From positions 34,926 through 98,925 of the forward strand of contig NZ_BLAD01000053.1 in NCBI RefSeq assembly GCF_009687845.1: a stretch of 64,000 bases of DNA. The letters run 5' to 3'. Position 1 is the first letter of the stretch; each line of letters begins with the position of its first letter. Both the position numbers and the translations under genes were made by a program. Below the pieces are notes generated by a model, which saw nothing but the letters and a program-made list of their open reading frames with translations, made no database searches and was not told the origin of the DNA. This document shows, one piece after another, positions 44,584 through 55,140 of this stretch. Source of the DNA: Acrocarpospora corrugata. GTDB taxonomy: Bacteria; Actinomycetota; Actinomycetes; Streptosporangiales; Streptosporangiaceae.

Positions 44584-44604
44584 ACTTGAACACTTGCTCA
44601 TACG
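44584..44604. promoter_or_regulatory. ArsR operator-like repeat 2 (toward the ZIP gene)
   Basis: The core TGAACACTTGCTCA lies in the same ACTT...ATACG context as repeat 1. It is placed between the arsR promoter region and the ZIP gene start at 44684, so one repressor could control both directions. Confidence 0.6.
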
Positions 44605-44683
44605 TGTAAACGTTTGGTAAGTGGATATCTACTCTCCGTAATGAACGCAGGTAGAGGCCTGTCCTGTCTAGAGGAAGTGCACG

Positions 44684-45850
44684 ATGACCTTCGATGGACG
44701 ATCTCCTGATGTGGCGGTCTGGCTGGCCGTCGCCCTGATCACCCTGTCCACCCTGGTCGGAGCCTGGCTGGCCCGGCGCAAATCCCGGCAGGTCACCGCC
44801 TTGCTGGCGGTCGCCTCCGCGCTGATGCTGGTCACCGCGTTGATCGACATGCTCCCTGACGCCTGGGAGGGGGCCGCCGAGAACGGCCTGCCGGTGTGGA
44901 TGCTCGGCCTGGCCATCCTGTTCGGCTTCCTGGTGATCACCTATTTCACCCGGCGGGGCTGCGGGCACGACCACGAGAGCGGCAGACCGGCCGGTGGCGT
45001 GCACCTGCCCGGCGCGCATCGCCGCGTCAGGGAGATGCTGAGCGCCGCCGTCTTCGGCGGCATGGGTACGGCTGCCGCCCTCTCCATGCACCGCGCGGTC
45101 GAGGGCGCGACCCTGGCGTTGACGGCGTCCGCGGTCGTGGTGCTCGCCCTCGTCGTCCACTCGACCAGTGAGGGGCTCGCGTTGACCGCCCTGCTCGACA
45201 TGGCGAAACGGCGGCTGGCGCCGTGGCTGACGGTGTCCTGTGTCGCCCCGGCGGTGGGCGTCGTGATCGCCACGATCAGCCCGATCCCGCCGCAGGTGGA
45301 GCCGATTCTGATCGGGGTGGTGGCCGGAGTGCTGCTCCGTACCGCCGTGGTGGGCCTGAAGCTGGCGGCCAGCAGGCAGGAGGACGGGCGGCTGCCCCGG
45401 CGGCACCTGCTCAGCGCGGCCGGGCTCGCCGCGACCCTGGCCGTGGTCATCGCCGCCATGCACCTGATGCCCGAGGACCAGACGCAGGCGTCCCTCGACC
45501 GGGCGATGGCCACCATGCCCACACCGTCTCTCAGGCCGCCTCTCGCACCGTCTCCCGCGCCGCCGAGCTCCTCTCTCCCGCAGTTCGCGCCCCGGGACAG
45601 GGAGCATCTGCGCGCGGCCCTGACGGTGGGCCAGCTGAGCCTGGCCCAGGTGCTGGCCAGCACAGACAAGCTGACGCGCGGGACCTACATCGGGTGGCTC
45701 CTGCGGGGCCTGCCCGGCTACCGCCCGGCCGACGTCCGGCGTCTGCTGGCGGCCCGGAACATCAGCCCCACCGGCGCGGTGGGCGATCTCACCCCACGCC
45801 AGCGCGCCTACCTGCTGGAAGCCGTCTCCTCCGCCCGAAAGGCACGGTGA
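44684..45850 (+). CDS. ZIP-family-like membrane protein fused to an IHF/H2TH-like DNA-binding domain
   Basis: 388 aa. Residues 1-265 show about eight TM segments. Helix 4 carries HRAVEG and helix 5 HSTSEG, the paired HxxxE motifs of ZIP metal transporters; DMLPDAWE lies in helix 2 and a Cys/His loop (RRGCGHDHE) after helix 3. A Pro/Ser linker (about 280-302) leads to about 85 residues that match the pattern of actinobacterial integration host factor: LRAALTVGQLSLAQVL, YIGWLLRGLPGYRPADVRRL, and ISPTGAVGDLTPRQRAYLL. A transporter tied to a DNA-binding domain is unusual. The ATG has GAGGAAG upstream. Divergent from arsR-CDF; DivIVA gene 3 bp downstream. Confidence 0.75.
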   Translation: MTFDGRSPDVAVWLAVALITLSTLVGAWLARRKSRQVTALLAVASALMLVTALIDMLPDAWEGAAENGLPVWMLGLAILFGFLVITYFTRRGCGHDHESGRPAGGVHLPGAHRRVREMLSAAVFGGMGTAAALSMHRAVEGATLALTASAVVVLALVVHSTSEGLALTALLDMAKRRLAPWLTVSCVAPAVGVVIATISPIPPQVEPILIGVVAGVLLRTAVVGLKLAASRQEDGRLPRRHLLSAAGLAATLAVVIAAMHLMPEDQTQASLDRAMATMPTPSLRPPLAPSPAPPSSSLPQFAPRDREHLRAALTVGQLSLAQVLASTDKLTRGTYIGWLLRGLPGYRPADVRRLLAARNISPTGAVGDLTPRQRAYLLEAVSSARKAR

Positions 45851-45853
45851 ACC

Positions 45854-46282
45854 ATGGACCACCCGAACCTCTGCGACAAGGTGATGACAGCGGAGACCGT
45901 CCGCGCCAAGGTCTTCGCCACCGCCCGGCTGCGCCCGGGCTACGACCTCGCCGACGTGGACGTCTTCCTGAGCGAGGTGGAGACCAGCCTGCGCTGGCTC
46001 CACCAGGAGAACGCGCGACTGGCCGCCCTGGCGAACAACAGCGGCGGGCTGTCCCCCCGGACGGCTGCCCTGATGATCACACACGCCCAGGAGGAGGCCG
46101 CCGCGATCATCACCCAGGCCGAGACACGGGCGCGGGACCTCGTCGAGGAGGCGCGGGAGACCGCGCGGCACGCCGCCGAAATCCTCGGCGAGGCCCACGC
46201 CGCAGGCACCCGCGAACGCCGGCAGCTCGAAGAGCGTCTCGCCCAGCTCCAGAGCCTCATCGGCCGGCTGTCCGACGGTTAG
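45854..46282 (+). CDS. Small DivIVA-domain protein
   Basis: 142 aa. The N-terminal DivIVA motif is VRAKVFATARLRPGYDLADVDVFLSEVETSL. The middle and C-terminus are coiled coil with heptad-like runs (HAQEEAAAIITQAETRARDLVEEARETARHAAEILGEAH). DivIVA proteins sense curved membrane at poles and septa and organise wall growth or chromosome ends. The 3-bp spacing to the ZIP/H2TH gene makes co-translation almost certain and suggests a physical partnership (inference). Confidence 0.88.
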   Translation: MDHPNLCDKVMTAETVRAKVFATARLRPGYDLADVDVFLSEVETSLRWLHQENARLAALANNSGGLSPRTAALMITHAQEEAAAIITQAETRARDLVEEARETARHAAEILGEAHAAGTRERRQLEERLAQLQSLIGRLSDG

Positions 46283-46312
46283 TGCGGTGGCCAATGGTGT
46301 TCACCGGCTCGG

Positions 46313-46341
46313 GGCTCCGCGATCGCCGAGATCGGGGAGCC
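46313..46341. terminator. Weak hairpin between convergent genes
   Basis: GGCTCC and GGAGCC arms (46313-46318 / 46336-46341) enclose a smaller GATC/GATC pairing. It lies in the 169-bp gap after the DivIVA gene; nothing else is recognisable in that gap. Confidence 0.3.
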
Positions 46342-46451
46342 ACTTCGACCCGGCGAAGGTTCGTGGTCACCGCGTAGCGAGAAATCAGCGCTGGCGTTGC
46401 CGGCGATCACGGTCATGAGCTGCGATAACTCGGAGACGGGCCGATAGGTCC

Positions 46452-49400
46452 TCAGTAGACGTCGCGGACGTATCTTCTGGTCGCCGCGAGTTGCTTGACG
46501 TATGCGGCGGCGTTGTCGGTGGAGAGGTCGCCGTGGGTGGCGACGATCTCGCGGAGGGTGTGGTCGACGTCCTTGGCCATCCGGGTGGCGTCGCCGCAGA
46601 CGTAGAGGTGCGCGCCGTCCTCCAGCCAGGACCAGAGCTGGGCGCCCTTCTCGCGCATGCGGTCCTGGACATAGATCTTGGTGCGCTGGTCGCGGGAGAA
46701 GGCCAGGTCGAGGCGGGTGAGGAAGCCGTCCGCGTGCAGGGCGGTCAGGTCCTCCTCGAAGTAGAAGTCGGTGGCCCGGCGCTGTTCGCCGAAGAAGAGC
46801 CAGTTGGGGCCCTGGTGGCCGAGGGCGCGGCGTTCGTCGAGGAAGCCGAGGAAGGGGGCGAGGCCGGTGCCGGGACCGATCATCACCATGGGGGTGGCGG
46901 GGTCGGCTGGGGGGCGGAAGTAGGTGGTGGGCTGGACGTACAGGGGGATGGGGGTTTGCTGAGCCTGGGTGAGGTAGGCGGAGCAGACGCCCTGGCGGGC
47001 GGTGCCCTTGGGGTTGTCGAAGCGGATGACCGAGACCATCAGCCGGATTTCGTCCGGGTCGGCGAGCGGGCTGGAGGCGATCGAGTACTGGCGTGGCTGG
47101 AGCCGCTTGAGGAGCTTCACCCACTCCTCGGGGGTGGCCCGGACGGCCAGGTCGGCGATGACGTCGACGGCTTGGCGGCCCCAGGTCCATTTGGCGAGTT
47201 CGCCTTCGTTGCCGGGTCTGAGAGCTTTGACGAGGTCGCGGTCCTGGGTGCGTTCCGCGGCGAACCTGAGCAGATCGGGTATGATCTTGGTGATGTCGAG
47301 GTGCCGTGTCAGCGCTTCGCCCAGGGAGATCTGCCCCGCGTCGGGCAGCTCGACCGTGGCGTCGGCACGCAGGCGAGCCACCTTGAGCCACTCCGCGACG
47401 AGCGCCTCGTCGTTGACGGGGATCACGACCAGGGCGTCTCCCGCCCGGTACGGCAGCCGCCCCTCGGTGCCGAACACGAACTGCCGGACTTCCTTGGCCG
47501 ATCCCGGGCGGCTGAGCAGGCGGTTGCCCACCAGCGGCGCGTAGAAGGGTGATTTGCGGCTCGGTGCGGGGGTCAACGGCCGGGCGAGTGCCGTGATCAT
47601 GCCATCCAGCCAGTTGTGTGCCCGCTCCTCATCGCCCGGCTCGCAGTCCACCCTGGGCGCGAGCCGCTCCGCGCCGAGTTCCCCCAGGCGCTGGTCCAGC
47701 CGGCGGCCGTGCCCGCAGAACGCCTCGTAACTGGAATCACCGAAGGCCAGCACCGCGAACCGGATCCCGTCGAGGCGGGCGGCGTCCGGCCGGGCCAGCT
47801 CCTCCCAGAACCCGGTGCCGTTGTCGGGGGGTTCGCCGTCGCCGAACGTACTGGAGATCACCAGCACATCGGCGTCCCGGGGCAGCCCGGCGGCCTGATC
47901 CATACCGACCAGCCGGGCCGCCCGCCCTGACTCGGCCAGCCGCTGGGCGCTCGCGGCGGCGAACTCCTCCGCGTTGCCCGTCTGGGATGCCCAGAGAACG
48001 ACGACCTCACGGACAGACGACTGCACGGCAGCCGTGTCGCGAGACGCCTGCATAGGAGCCGTGTCGCGAGGCGCCTGCTCAGAAGCTGTGTCGCGCGAGG
48101 GCTGCGCGAGGGCAATGTCGCCATACGGCTCCACGGAAGCCGCCTCGCGGGAGAACACGCCTGCCAGAACGCCGTTGATCCACAGTGCGTGGCCCGGGTC
48201 GATTGGCGCGTGCTCCGGCAGGATCGGCGTCCCCGCTCCCCCGGTCTGCGCCAGCCCGGTCAGGAACCCGGAGAGGTAGCGCCGCTCTTTGTCGGAGAGC
48301 GGCGGCGGGGCTGAATCAGGGATCCCGAAAAGGTCCGCGAGGACAGCGACCTCGCGACCGACCTGCCTCGGAGCGAAGTCCGAAGCAGGTACCTCGGAAG
48401 AGGCCTGCTTCCGAACCTTGTCGGCGTGGACCGGTGCCCCCACCGCGGCGCTCTCGGCAGGAACCTGGGTGCGCTGCGCGACATCGCCGGCGTAGAGATC
48501 AGGGACGCTCTCGACGGAGGCATCCGAGCGTCTCGCCGCATCGTCGGCAGAGGGATCGGTGCGCTTCGGGGCGTGTTCGGCGGGGACCTTGGTCAGGGAG
48601 ACCGCGCAGACCTTCAGTTCTGGCTGGAAGGAGATGGGGTCGACCGCGTCGTTGGTGACGGCGTTGACGCTGAGGTACTCGCCGAACAGGTCGTTCCAGT
48701 GGAACGGCGCGAAGCAGGTGCCGGGGAGGACCCGGTCGGTCAGGACGGCGGGGAGTACTGCTCGGCCGCGCCGTGACTCCACCGCGACCAGGTCGCCTTC
48801 GGCGATGTCGCCGGCGTCGGCAGGGTTGATTTCGACGAAGGGGCCAGGGTTGAGCTTGTTCAGTTTGGCGATCTTTCCGGTCTTGGTCAGGGTGTGCCAC
48901 TGGTGCTGCAACCGGCCGGTGTTGAGGACGAACGGGTAGGAGTCGTCGGGGAGTTCGGCGGCGGGCAGATGTGGCCGGGGGAAGAAGACCGCGCGACCGC
49001 TTACTGTGGCGAAGGCCAGACGGGGGCGCTCCCCGTCGGGCCGGGTCAGCAGCGCCTGGCTGCCGCCGTCGTTGCGGTAGCGGACGGGATTGCGTCTCTC
49101 GCCGCCAGGAAGGCTCGGCCACTGCACGGGCGACTCCCGGAGCCGGGCGTACGTCACTCCGCGCACGTCGTAGCCCGTTTTCGGGTTCCACGCCTGCTTG
49201 ATCTCCTCGAAGATCTCTTCGGCGTCGCGGTAGGTGAAGGCGTCGGCGAAACCCATCTCGCACGCGACCCTGGCGATGAGCTGCCAGTCCGGCAACGCCT
49301 GCCCCGGCGGATCGACGGCCTGCCGCAGCAGCGTCAGATTCCGCTCCGAGTTGATCATCACGCCTTCCGTCTCCGCCCACAACGCCCCCGGCAGGACCAC

Positions 49401-50735
49401 ATCCGCGTAGGCGTTAGTCTCGGTGGCGGCGAAGACGTCCTGGGTGACGACGAACTCGGCCGCCTCCAGCCCGGCGATCACGGTCTTGCGGTTGCCGACG
49501 CTGGCGACCGGGTTCGTACAGATGATCCAGCAGGCTTTGATCCCGCCCTCGGCCATCCGCTCGAACATCTCGACCGTGCCCCGCCCGACCTCCGTACGCA
49601 GCGTCCCGGACGGCAGCCGCCACAGCTCCTCGACGAAACGCCGGTCCTCCGCCACCAGCACCGACCGCTGACCGGGCAGGCCAGGACCCATGTAGCCCAT
49701 CTCCCGGCCGCCCATCGCGTTGGGCTGCCCGGTGAGCGAGAAGGGACCACTCCCGGTGCGGCAGATCGCGCCGGTCGCCAGATGCAGATTGCACAGCGCG
49801 TTGGTGTTCCAGGTGCCGTGGGTGCTCTGGTTGAGGCCCATCGTCCAGCAGCTCATCCACTCCCCGGCCGCGCCGATCCAGTCGGCGGCCCGGCGCAGGT
49901 CGTCCTCGGGGATCCCGGTGACGGCGGCGACCGTCGCGGGCGGGTAGTCGCGCAGGAACTCCGGCATCGCCTCCCAGCCCTCGGTGTGCTCGGCGATGAA
50001 GTCCCTGTCGATATGACCGTTCTCGACCAGCAGGTGCAGCAGGCCGTTCAGCAGGGCGAGATCCGTACCGGGCCTGATCTGCAGGAACAGGTCGGCTTTC
50101 GCGGCGGTGGCAGTGCGCCGGGGATCCACCACGATGAGCTTCGCGCCCGCCTTGACCCGGTCCAGCAGGCGCAGGAACAGGATGGGATGGCAGTCGGCCA
50201 TGTTCGCGCCGATGACGAAGAACAGGTCCGCGTGGTCGAAGTCGTCGTAGGAGCCCGGCGGCCCGTCCGACCCGAGCGACAGCTTGTAGCCGCTGCCCGC
50301 GCTGGCCATGCACAGCCGCGAGTTCGACTCGATCTGGTTCGTCCCGACGAAGCCCTTGGCCAGTTTGTTCGCCAGATACTGGGCTTCCAGCGTCATCTGA
50401 CCGGACACGTAGAAGGACAGCGCGTCGGGCCCGTGCTCGTCCAGGATCGCCCGCAGCCGCCGAGCCGTCTCCTTGATCGCCTCGTCCACGCCGACTTCGG
50501 CCGGCTCCGCGCCCCGATCGGCGCGCACCAGCGCCGCACCGAGCCGCCCCGGCGCGGCGGCCATGTCGGCGCTGGTCGCGCCCTTGGTGCAGAGCCGCCC
50601 CGCGTTCGCCGGATGGGCGCGATCGCCGGACACCTTCACCACGCGGCGGCGGCCGGCGGCGTCGGTGTCGACGTCCATGACGATGCCGCAGCCGACGCCG
50701 CAGTAGGAGCAGACGGTCCTGACGGGAACGGTCAA
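46452..50735 (-). CDS. Fused assimilatory nitrate reductase / sulfite-reductase-type flavoprotein
   Basis: 1427 aa. A 4Fe-4S site at the N-terminus (CSYCGVGCG ... GRLCTKG), molybdopterin oxidoreductase body (about 60-480) and dinucleotide-binding domain (about 590-720). After a long low-complexity linker with 9-residue repeats comes a flavodoxin domain ([16 protein letters not shown], near 905), then the FAD/NADPH reductase ([10 protein letters not shown] near 1212; [15 protein letters not shown] near 1285). The fusion should carry electrons from NADPH through FAD and FMN to the Mo centre, making nitrate reduction self-contained. The TTG start has GGAGAAC upstream. PadR gene divergently placed beyond 120 bp. 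Confidence 0.9.
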   Translation of the reverse strand: MTVPVRTVCSYCGVGCGIVMDVDTDAAGRRRVVKVSGDRAHPANAGRLCTKGATSADMAAAPGRLGAALVRADRGAEPAEVGVDEAIKETARRLRAILDEHGPDALSFYVSGQMTLEAQYLANKLAKGFVGTNQIESNSRLCMASAGSGYKLSLGSDGPPGSYDDFDHADLFFVIGANMADCHPILFLRLLDRVKAGAKLIVVDPRRTATAAKADLFLQIRPGTDLALLNGLLHLLVENGHIDRDFIAEHTEGWEAMPEFLRDYPPATVAAVTGIPEDDLRRAADWIGAAGEWMSCWTMGLNQSTHGTWNTNALCNLHLATGAICRTGSGPFSLTGQPNAMGGREMGYMGPGLPGQRSVLVAEDRRFVEELWRLPSGTLRTEVGRGTVEMFERMAEGGIKACWIICTNPVASVGNRKTVIAGLEAAEFVVTQDVFAATETNAYADVVLPGALWAETEGVMINSERNLTLLRQAVDPPGQALPDWQLIARVACEMGFADAFTYRDAEEIFEEIKQAWNPKTGYDVRGVTYARLRESPVQWPSLPGGERRNPVRYRNDGGSQALLTRPDGERPRLAFATVSGRAVFFPRPHLPAAELPDDSYPFVLNTGRLQHQWHTLTKTGKIAKLNKLNPGPFVEINPADAGDIAEGDLVAVESRRGRAVLPAVLTDRVLPGTCFAPFHWNDLFGEYLSVNAVTNDAVDPISFQPELKVCAVSLTKVPAEHAPKRTDPSADDAARRSDASVESVPDLYAGDVAQRTQVPAESAAVGAPVHADKVRKQASSEVPASDFAPRQVGREVAVLADLFGIPDSAPPPLSDKERRYLSGFLTGLAQTGGAGTPILPEHAPIDPGHALWINGVLAGVFSREAASVEPYGDIALAQPSRDTASEQAPRDTAPMQASRDTAAVQSSVREVVVLWASQTGNAEEFAAASAQRLAESGRAARLVGMDQAAGLPRDADVLVISSTFGDGEPPDNGTGFWEELARPDAARLDGIRFAVLAFGDSSYEAFCGHGRRLDQRLGELGAERLAPRVDCEPGDEERAHNWLDGMITALARPLTPAPSRKSPFYAPLVGNRLLSRPGSAKEVRQFVFGTEGRLPYRAGDALVVIPVNDEALVAEWLKVARLRADATVELPDAGQISLGEALTRHLDITKIIPDLLRFAAERTQDRDLVKALRPGNEGELAKWTWGRQAVDVIADLAVRATPEEWVKLLKRLQPRQYSIASSPLADPDEIRLMVSVIRFDNPKGTARQGVCSAYLTQAQQTPIPLYVQPTTYFRPPADPATPMVMIGPGTGLAPFLGFLDERRALGHQGPNWLFFGEQRRATDFYFEEDLTALHADGFLTRLDLAFSRDQRTKIYVQDRMREKGAQLWSWLEDGAHLYVCGDATRMAKDVDHTLREIVATHGDLSTDNAAAYVKQLAATRRYVRDVY
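48031..48147 (-). repeat. 27-bp in-frame tandem repeats in the reductase linker
   Basis: Units of 27 bp start at 48031, 48058, 48085 and, diverged, 48112 and 48139. Read on the coding strand they give 9-residue repeats such as RDTASEQAP and RDTAPMQAS. Repeat number may vary between strains because the units are nearly identical. Confidence 0.75.
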
Positions 50736-50783
50736 CGAGTTCTCCAGCGCCGAGGATCCACGCAGGAAACATAAGAACGAGGC

Positions 50784-50799
50784 GTTACGCGAGTGTCAC
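50784..50799 (-). promoter_or_regulatory. Possible GlnR half-site upstream of the nitrate reductase
   Basis: On the minus strand: GTGAC-N6-GTAAC, close to the GlnR half box GTnAC-N6-GAAAC. It lies about 50 bp upstream of the TTG start. A second box at 22-bp spacing is not clear, so this is tentative. Confidence 0.3.
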
Positions 50800-50855
50800 G
50801 CGCGACGGTTCGCGGCGGTTACATGAATTTCACCGCCGTCGCCCGATCGCACCGC

Positions 50856-51443
50856 TCACCCGTGCGCACCGCCTTGACCTCGGCGTACGCCGCCGGCACC
50901 GGGCCCAGCGCCCCACGCCGGAGCATCGTCGCCGGCCGACTCCGTCAGGCGAAGCGCCGCCGCCGCCGTCTCGTACCGCCAGGAGGCGACCGCCAGGTCG
51001 AGGCCGTGCGCGGCGTCGCACTGGTCCCGCAGACCGGTGACGATCGGGCGGAGGCGTTCGGCCTGGCTGTCCAGGAGCGGGCGGGTGTCCAGCCCGGCCC
51101 GGCCGAGCAGGGTGAGCTTGATGAGGAATTCGGTGCGGATGTCGCGGATGTGGCCGACCGGCCGTACCAGCCAGCCCGTCACCGCGACCCGGCCGGACTC
51201 GGTGACCCCCAGCAGCCGTCGTTGCGGTCCGCTGCTGCCCGGCGCGTTGCCGAGCGACTCGGCCAGTCCCAGTTCCAGCAGCCGGTCCAGCGCCCGGTAG
51301 ACGAGCGGCCGCGGGACCTGCCACACCGTCCCGACCGGCCCGGTGGGCGAGGTGAGCCGGGCGATGGCGAAACCATGCGTGGGCGCCTCGGCCACGATCG
51401 CGAGCGCGACCCATTCCGTCAGCGACAGGGCTGGTGATTCCAC
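50856..51443 (-). CDS. PadR-family regulator
   Basis: 195 aa. The winged helix is SLTEWVALAIVAEAPTHGFAIARL ... VPRPLVYRALDRLLELGLAESLG; the C-terminal helices (FLIKLTLLGRAGLDTRPLLDSQAERLRPIV) form the PadR dimer domain. It lies next to the nitrate reductase, whose expression it may affect, but the ligand is unknown. GTG 51443 follows TACCCT by about 7 nt, suggesting a leaderless start; ATG 51476 is the alternative. Confidence 0.87.
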   Translation of the reverse strand: MESPALSLTEWVALAIVAEAPTHGFAIARLTSPTGPVGTVWQVPRPLVYRALDRLLELGLAESLGNAPGSSGPQRRLLGVTESGRVAVTGWLVRPVGHIRDIRTEFLIKLTLLGRAGLDTRPLLDSQAERLRPIVTGLRDQCDAAHGLDLAVASWRYETAAAALRLTESAGDDAPAWGAGPGAGGVRRGQGGAHG

Positions 51444-51497
51444 GACCCCAAGGGTAGGGCGATGGGGACTGATCACAAGCGGTCAAGTAGTCTCATC

Positions 51498-51773
51498 GTG
51501 ACTAGATCGGCGTACGGAGGACTCCTCGGTGTTCTGTTGGCGGCCGGCCGGATGACGCCTCCCAACGCGATCTGCCTCGGCGGCCCGTGCCACGGCCTGC
51601 TCGTCCACATCGACCAGGACGTCGGCGTACTCCGGATCGACCACCAATCACTGCCGCGCGCCCGCTACCGGGTGACCGCCCGGCGCGTGCACCACCCGTC
51701 CGCCGCCCGCGCGTTCATCGTCCTGTCCTGGGCCGATGACCCCGAAGACGAGGCCACCGACCCGGACGACTAG
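51498..51773 (+). CDS. Small conserved-type hypothetical protein
   Basis: Up to 91 aa from GTG 51498, or 73 aa from ATG 51552 (MTPPNAICLGGPCHGLLVHID). The pattern ICLGGPCHGLLVHIDQDVGVLRIDH, then YRVTARRVHHP and a very acidic tail (DDPEDEATDPDD), looks like a small beta-rich cytoplasmic protein. No membrane segment and no known domain recognised. It is divergent from padR and its stop lies 1 bp from the convergent leuA stop. Confidence 0.6.
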   Translation: MTRSAYGGLLGVLLAAGRMTPPNAICLGGPCHGLLVHIDQDVGVLRIDHQSLPRARYRVTARRVHHPSAARAFIVLSWADDPEDEATDPDD

Positions 51774-51774
51774 C

Positions 51775-53565
<1,791 letters not shown>

Positions 53566-53571
53566 TTACTC

Positions 53572-53616
53572 CTACAGGCCCTCGCCGCGGCAGCTAAGAA
53601 GCAGACCGCGCAGCAT
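53572..53616 (-). CDS. leuA leader peptide (attenuator ORF)
   Basis: Fourteen codons from ATG 53616: MLRGLLLSCRGEGL, with five Leu codons (CTG, CTG, CTT, CTT, CTG). The stop TAG at 53572 is followed by about 84 nt to the leuA ATG. A TACTGT box (53624-53629) lies 7 nt before the ATG, so this peptide would start at or next to the mRNA 5' end. GC-rich complementary segments between the peptide and leuA (GGCTC / GAGCC at about 53540-53562) could form the switch. A Leu-starved ribosome would stall in the Leu codons and change the fold. Confidence 0.75.
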   Translation of the reverse strand: MLRGLLLSCRGEGL

Positions 53617-53703
53617 GTCTTGCACAGTAGCAGACCCACGGGAGCCCCAGAGACCGCTCGCCCGGGACGTAGAGTGACGGAAAACACGAGAAGGGGGCCA
53701 GGC

Positions 53704-53949
53704 ATGCGAGACAACGAGATCCTCTCCAGGATCGGCGAGCTGGTGGAGGAGGAGCGCGAACTGCGCGACCGCCTGGCCGCGGGCGAGGTCTCCAGCAACG
53801 AGGAGCGGGCCCGGATCAAGACCCTGGAAGAGTCGCTGGACCAGTGCTGGGACCTGCTGCGCCAGCGCCGCGCCAAACGCCAGGTCGGCGACAACCCCGA
53901 CAACGCCGAGACCCGCTCGGTGAACGAGGTCGAAGGCTACCGCCAGTAA
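53704..53949 (+). CDS. DUF2630 family small protein
   Basis: 81 aa, charged and helical: EILSRIGELVEEERELRDRLAAGEVSSNEERARIKTLEESLDQCWDLLRQRRAKRQVGDNP. This is the DUF2630 pattern, a coiled-coil-like protein of unknown role common in actinobacteria. RBS AAGGGGG before the ATG. Divergent from leuA; it stands alone. Confidence 0.9.
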   Translation: MRDNEILSRIGELVEEERELRDRLAAGEVSSNEERARIKTLEESLDQCWDLLRQRRAKRQVGDNPDNAETRSVNEVEGYRQ

Positions 53950-53992
53950 AATCTGTCGCCCGGGTCCGTCCTGACCGGGTTTGCTGGACTTT

Positions 53993-54949
53993 ATGGATAT
54001 CGAGCGTCTTGACTACGCCGACCCCGGCGATCGCCTGCACGCGTTCCACGCCATAGCCGCCGCGCATCCGCCCGGCCCCGTCTCGTCCTTCGCCCGATTC
54101 GCCGTCGTGGCCCAGTCGGGCTGGGTGGCGGAGCGCAGCGAGACCTACCTCGCCCGGCTCGACGGCCAGGTGGTGGGCGGAGTCACCGTGCGCTTCCCCG
54201 GCTCCGAGAACACCCACATCGCGACCTTACCCATCTTCCTCGTCGCCGCCGCCCAGCGCCGGCGCGGCATCGGCAGCGCCCTCCTCGACCACGCCGCCGA
54301 CCGGGCCCGAGCCGACAACCGCACGATCCTCCTGGCCGAGGGCACCGCTGAGGCTTTCGCCCAGGCCCGCGGCTTCAAGGCCGTCTCCGCCCAGGCCAGG
54401 CGCCTCCTCGACCTGACCGCGGTCGACTGGGCCGCCTACCGGGCGGCGGGCGCCGCCCTCGACCCGGCCTACGTGCTCGACCGCTGGCAGGACGCCGCCC
54501 CGGACGACCTGGTCGACGACGCCGCCGCCCTGATGTCCGCCATGAACGACGCCCCCGTCGACGACATGGACATCGAGCCCGCCCGCTGGAACGCGGCCCG
54601 CATCCGCGCCTTCGAGGCCGGCTGGCGGAGAGGCGAGCAGATCGCCTACACCACGGTCGCCCGGCACCGCGCGACCGGCCGGGCCGTCGGGCTGACCCGC
54701 CTGATCGTCGACCACACCCGCGACGGCTGGGCCCGCCAGACCGACACCGCCGTCCTGCGCGACCACCGCGGCCACGGCCTCGGCCTGCAGATGAAGTACG
54801 CCAACACCCTCTGGTTCCACGAACGCGAACCCACCACGACCCGGATCGTCACCTGGAACGCCCTCACCAACGCCCCCATGATCGCCATCAACGAACGCAT
54901 GGGCTACACCGTCATGGACGTCCAGACCGAGTGGCAGCTGCCGCTCTAG
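53993..54949 (+). CDS. Tandem GNAT-family N-acetyltransferase
   Basis: 318 aa with two GNAT folds. The first carries the acetyl-CoA loop LVAAAQRRRGIGSALLDHAADRA (about 80-105). The second carries TAVLRDHRGHGLGLQMKYANTLWFHE and WNALTNAPMIAINERMGY near the end. The pattern resembles mycothiol-synthase-like double GNATs, but the substrate is not certain. The ATG at 53993 (MDIERLDYADPG) is preferred over the TTG four codons upstream. Confidence 0.88.
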   Translation: MDIERLDYADPGDRLHAFHAIAAAHPPGPVSSFARFAVVAQSGWVAERSETYLARLDGQVVGGVTVRFPGSENTHIATLPIFLVAAAQRRRGIGSALLDHAADRARADNRTILLAEGTAEAFAQARGFKAVSAQARRLLDLTAVDWAAYRAAGAALDPAYVLDRWQDAAPDDLVDDAAALMSAMNDAPVDDMDIEPARWNAARIRAFEAGWRRGEQIAYTTVARHRATGRAVGLTRLIVDHTRDGWARQTDTAVLRDHRGHGLGLQMKYANTLWFHEREPTTTRIVTWNALTNAPMIAINERMGYTVMDVQTEWQLPL

Positions 54950-55140
54950 ACCTGTTTCCCGCGCATCGGTGACCGTCAGCGGAGTTGTCGGGGCTCGGTG
55001 CCCAGGAGGGAGTGCCTACATAACGGCCGCGAGGAGGCGATACCCGTCGGGCAGCCAAAGTGCTCGATCGCCTCAGCGGCAGAGTCCGGGATTTACCTCC
55101 CATCGGACTGATCTCATAGCACCGCGAGAGCCCTCATGGG

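Noticed and set aside
54950-55140. Possible gene or RNA in the 191-bp gap after the GNAT gene
   Set aside because: Short frames only, no Shine-Dalgarno and no strong hairpin. I see nothing to annotate.
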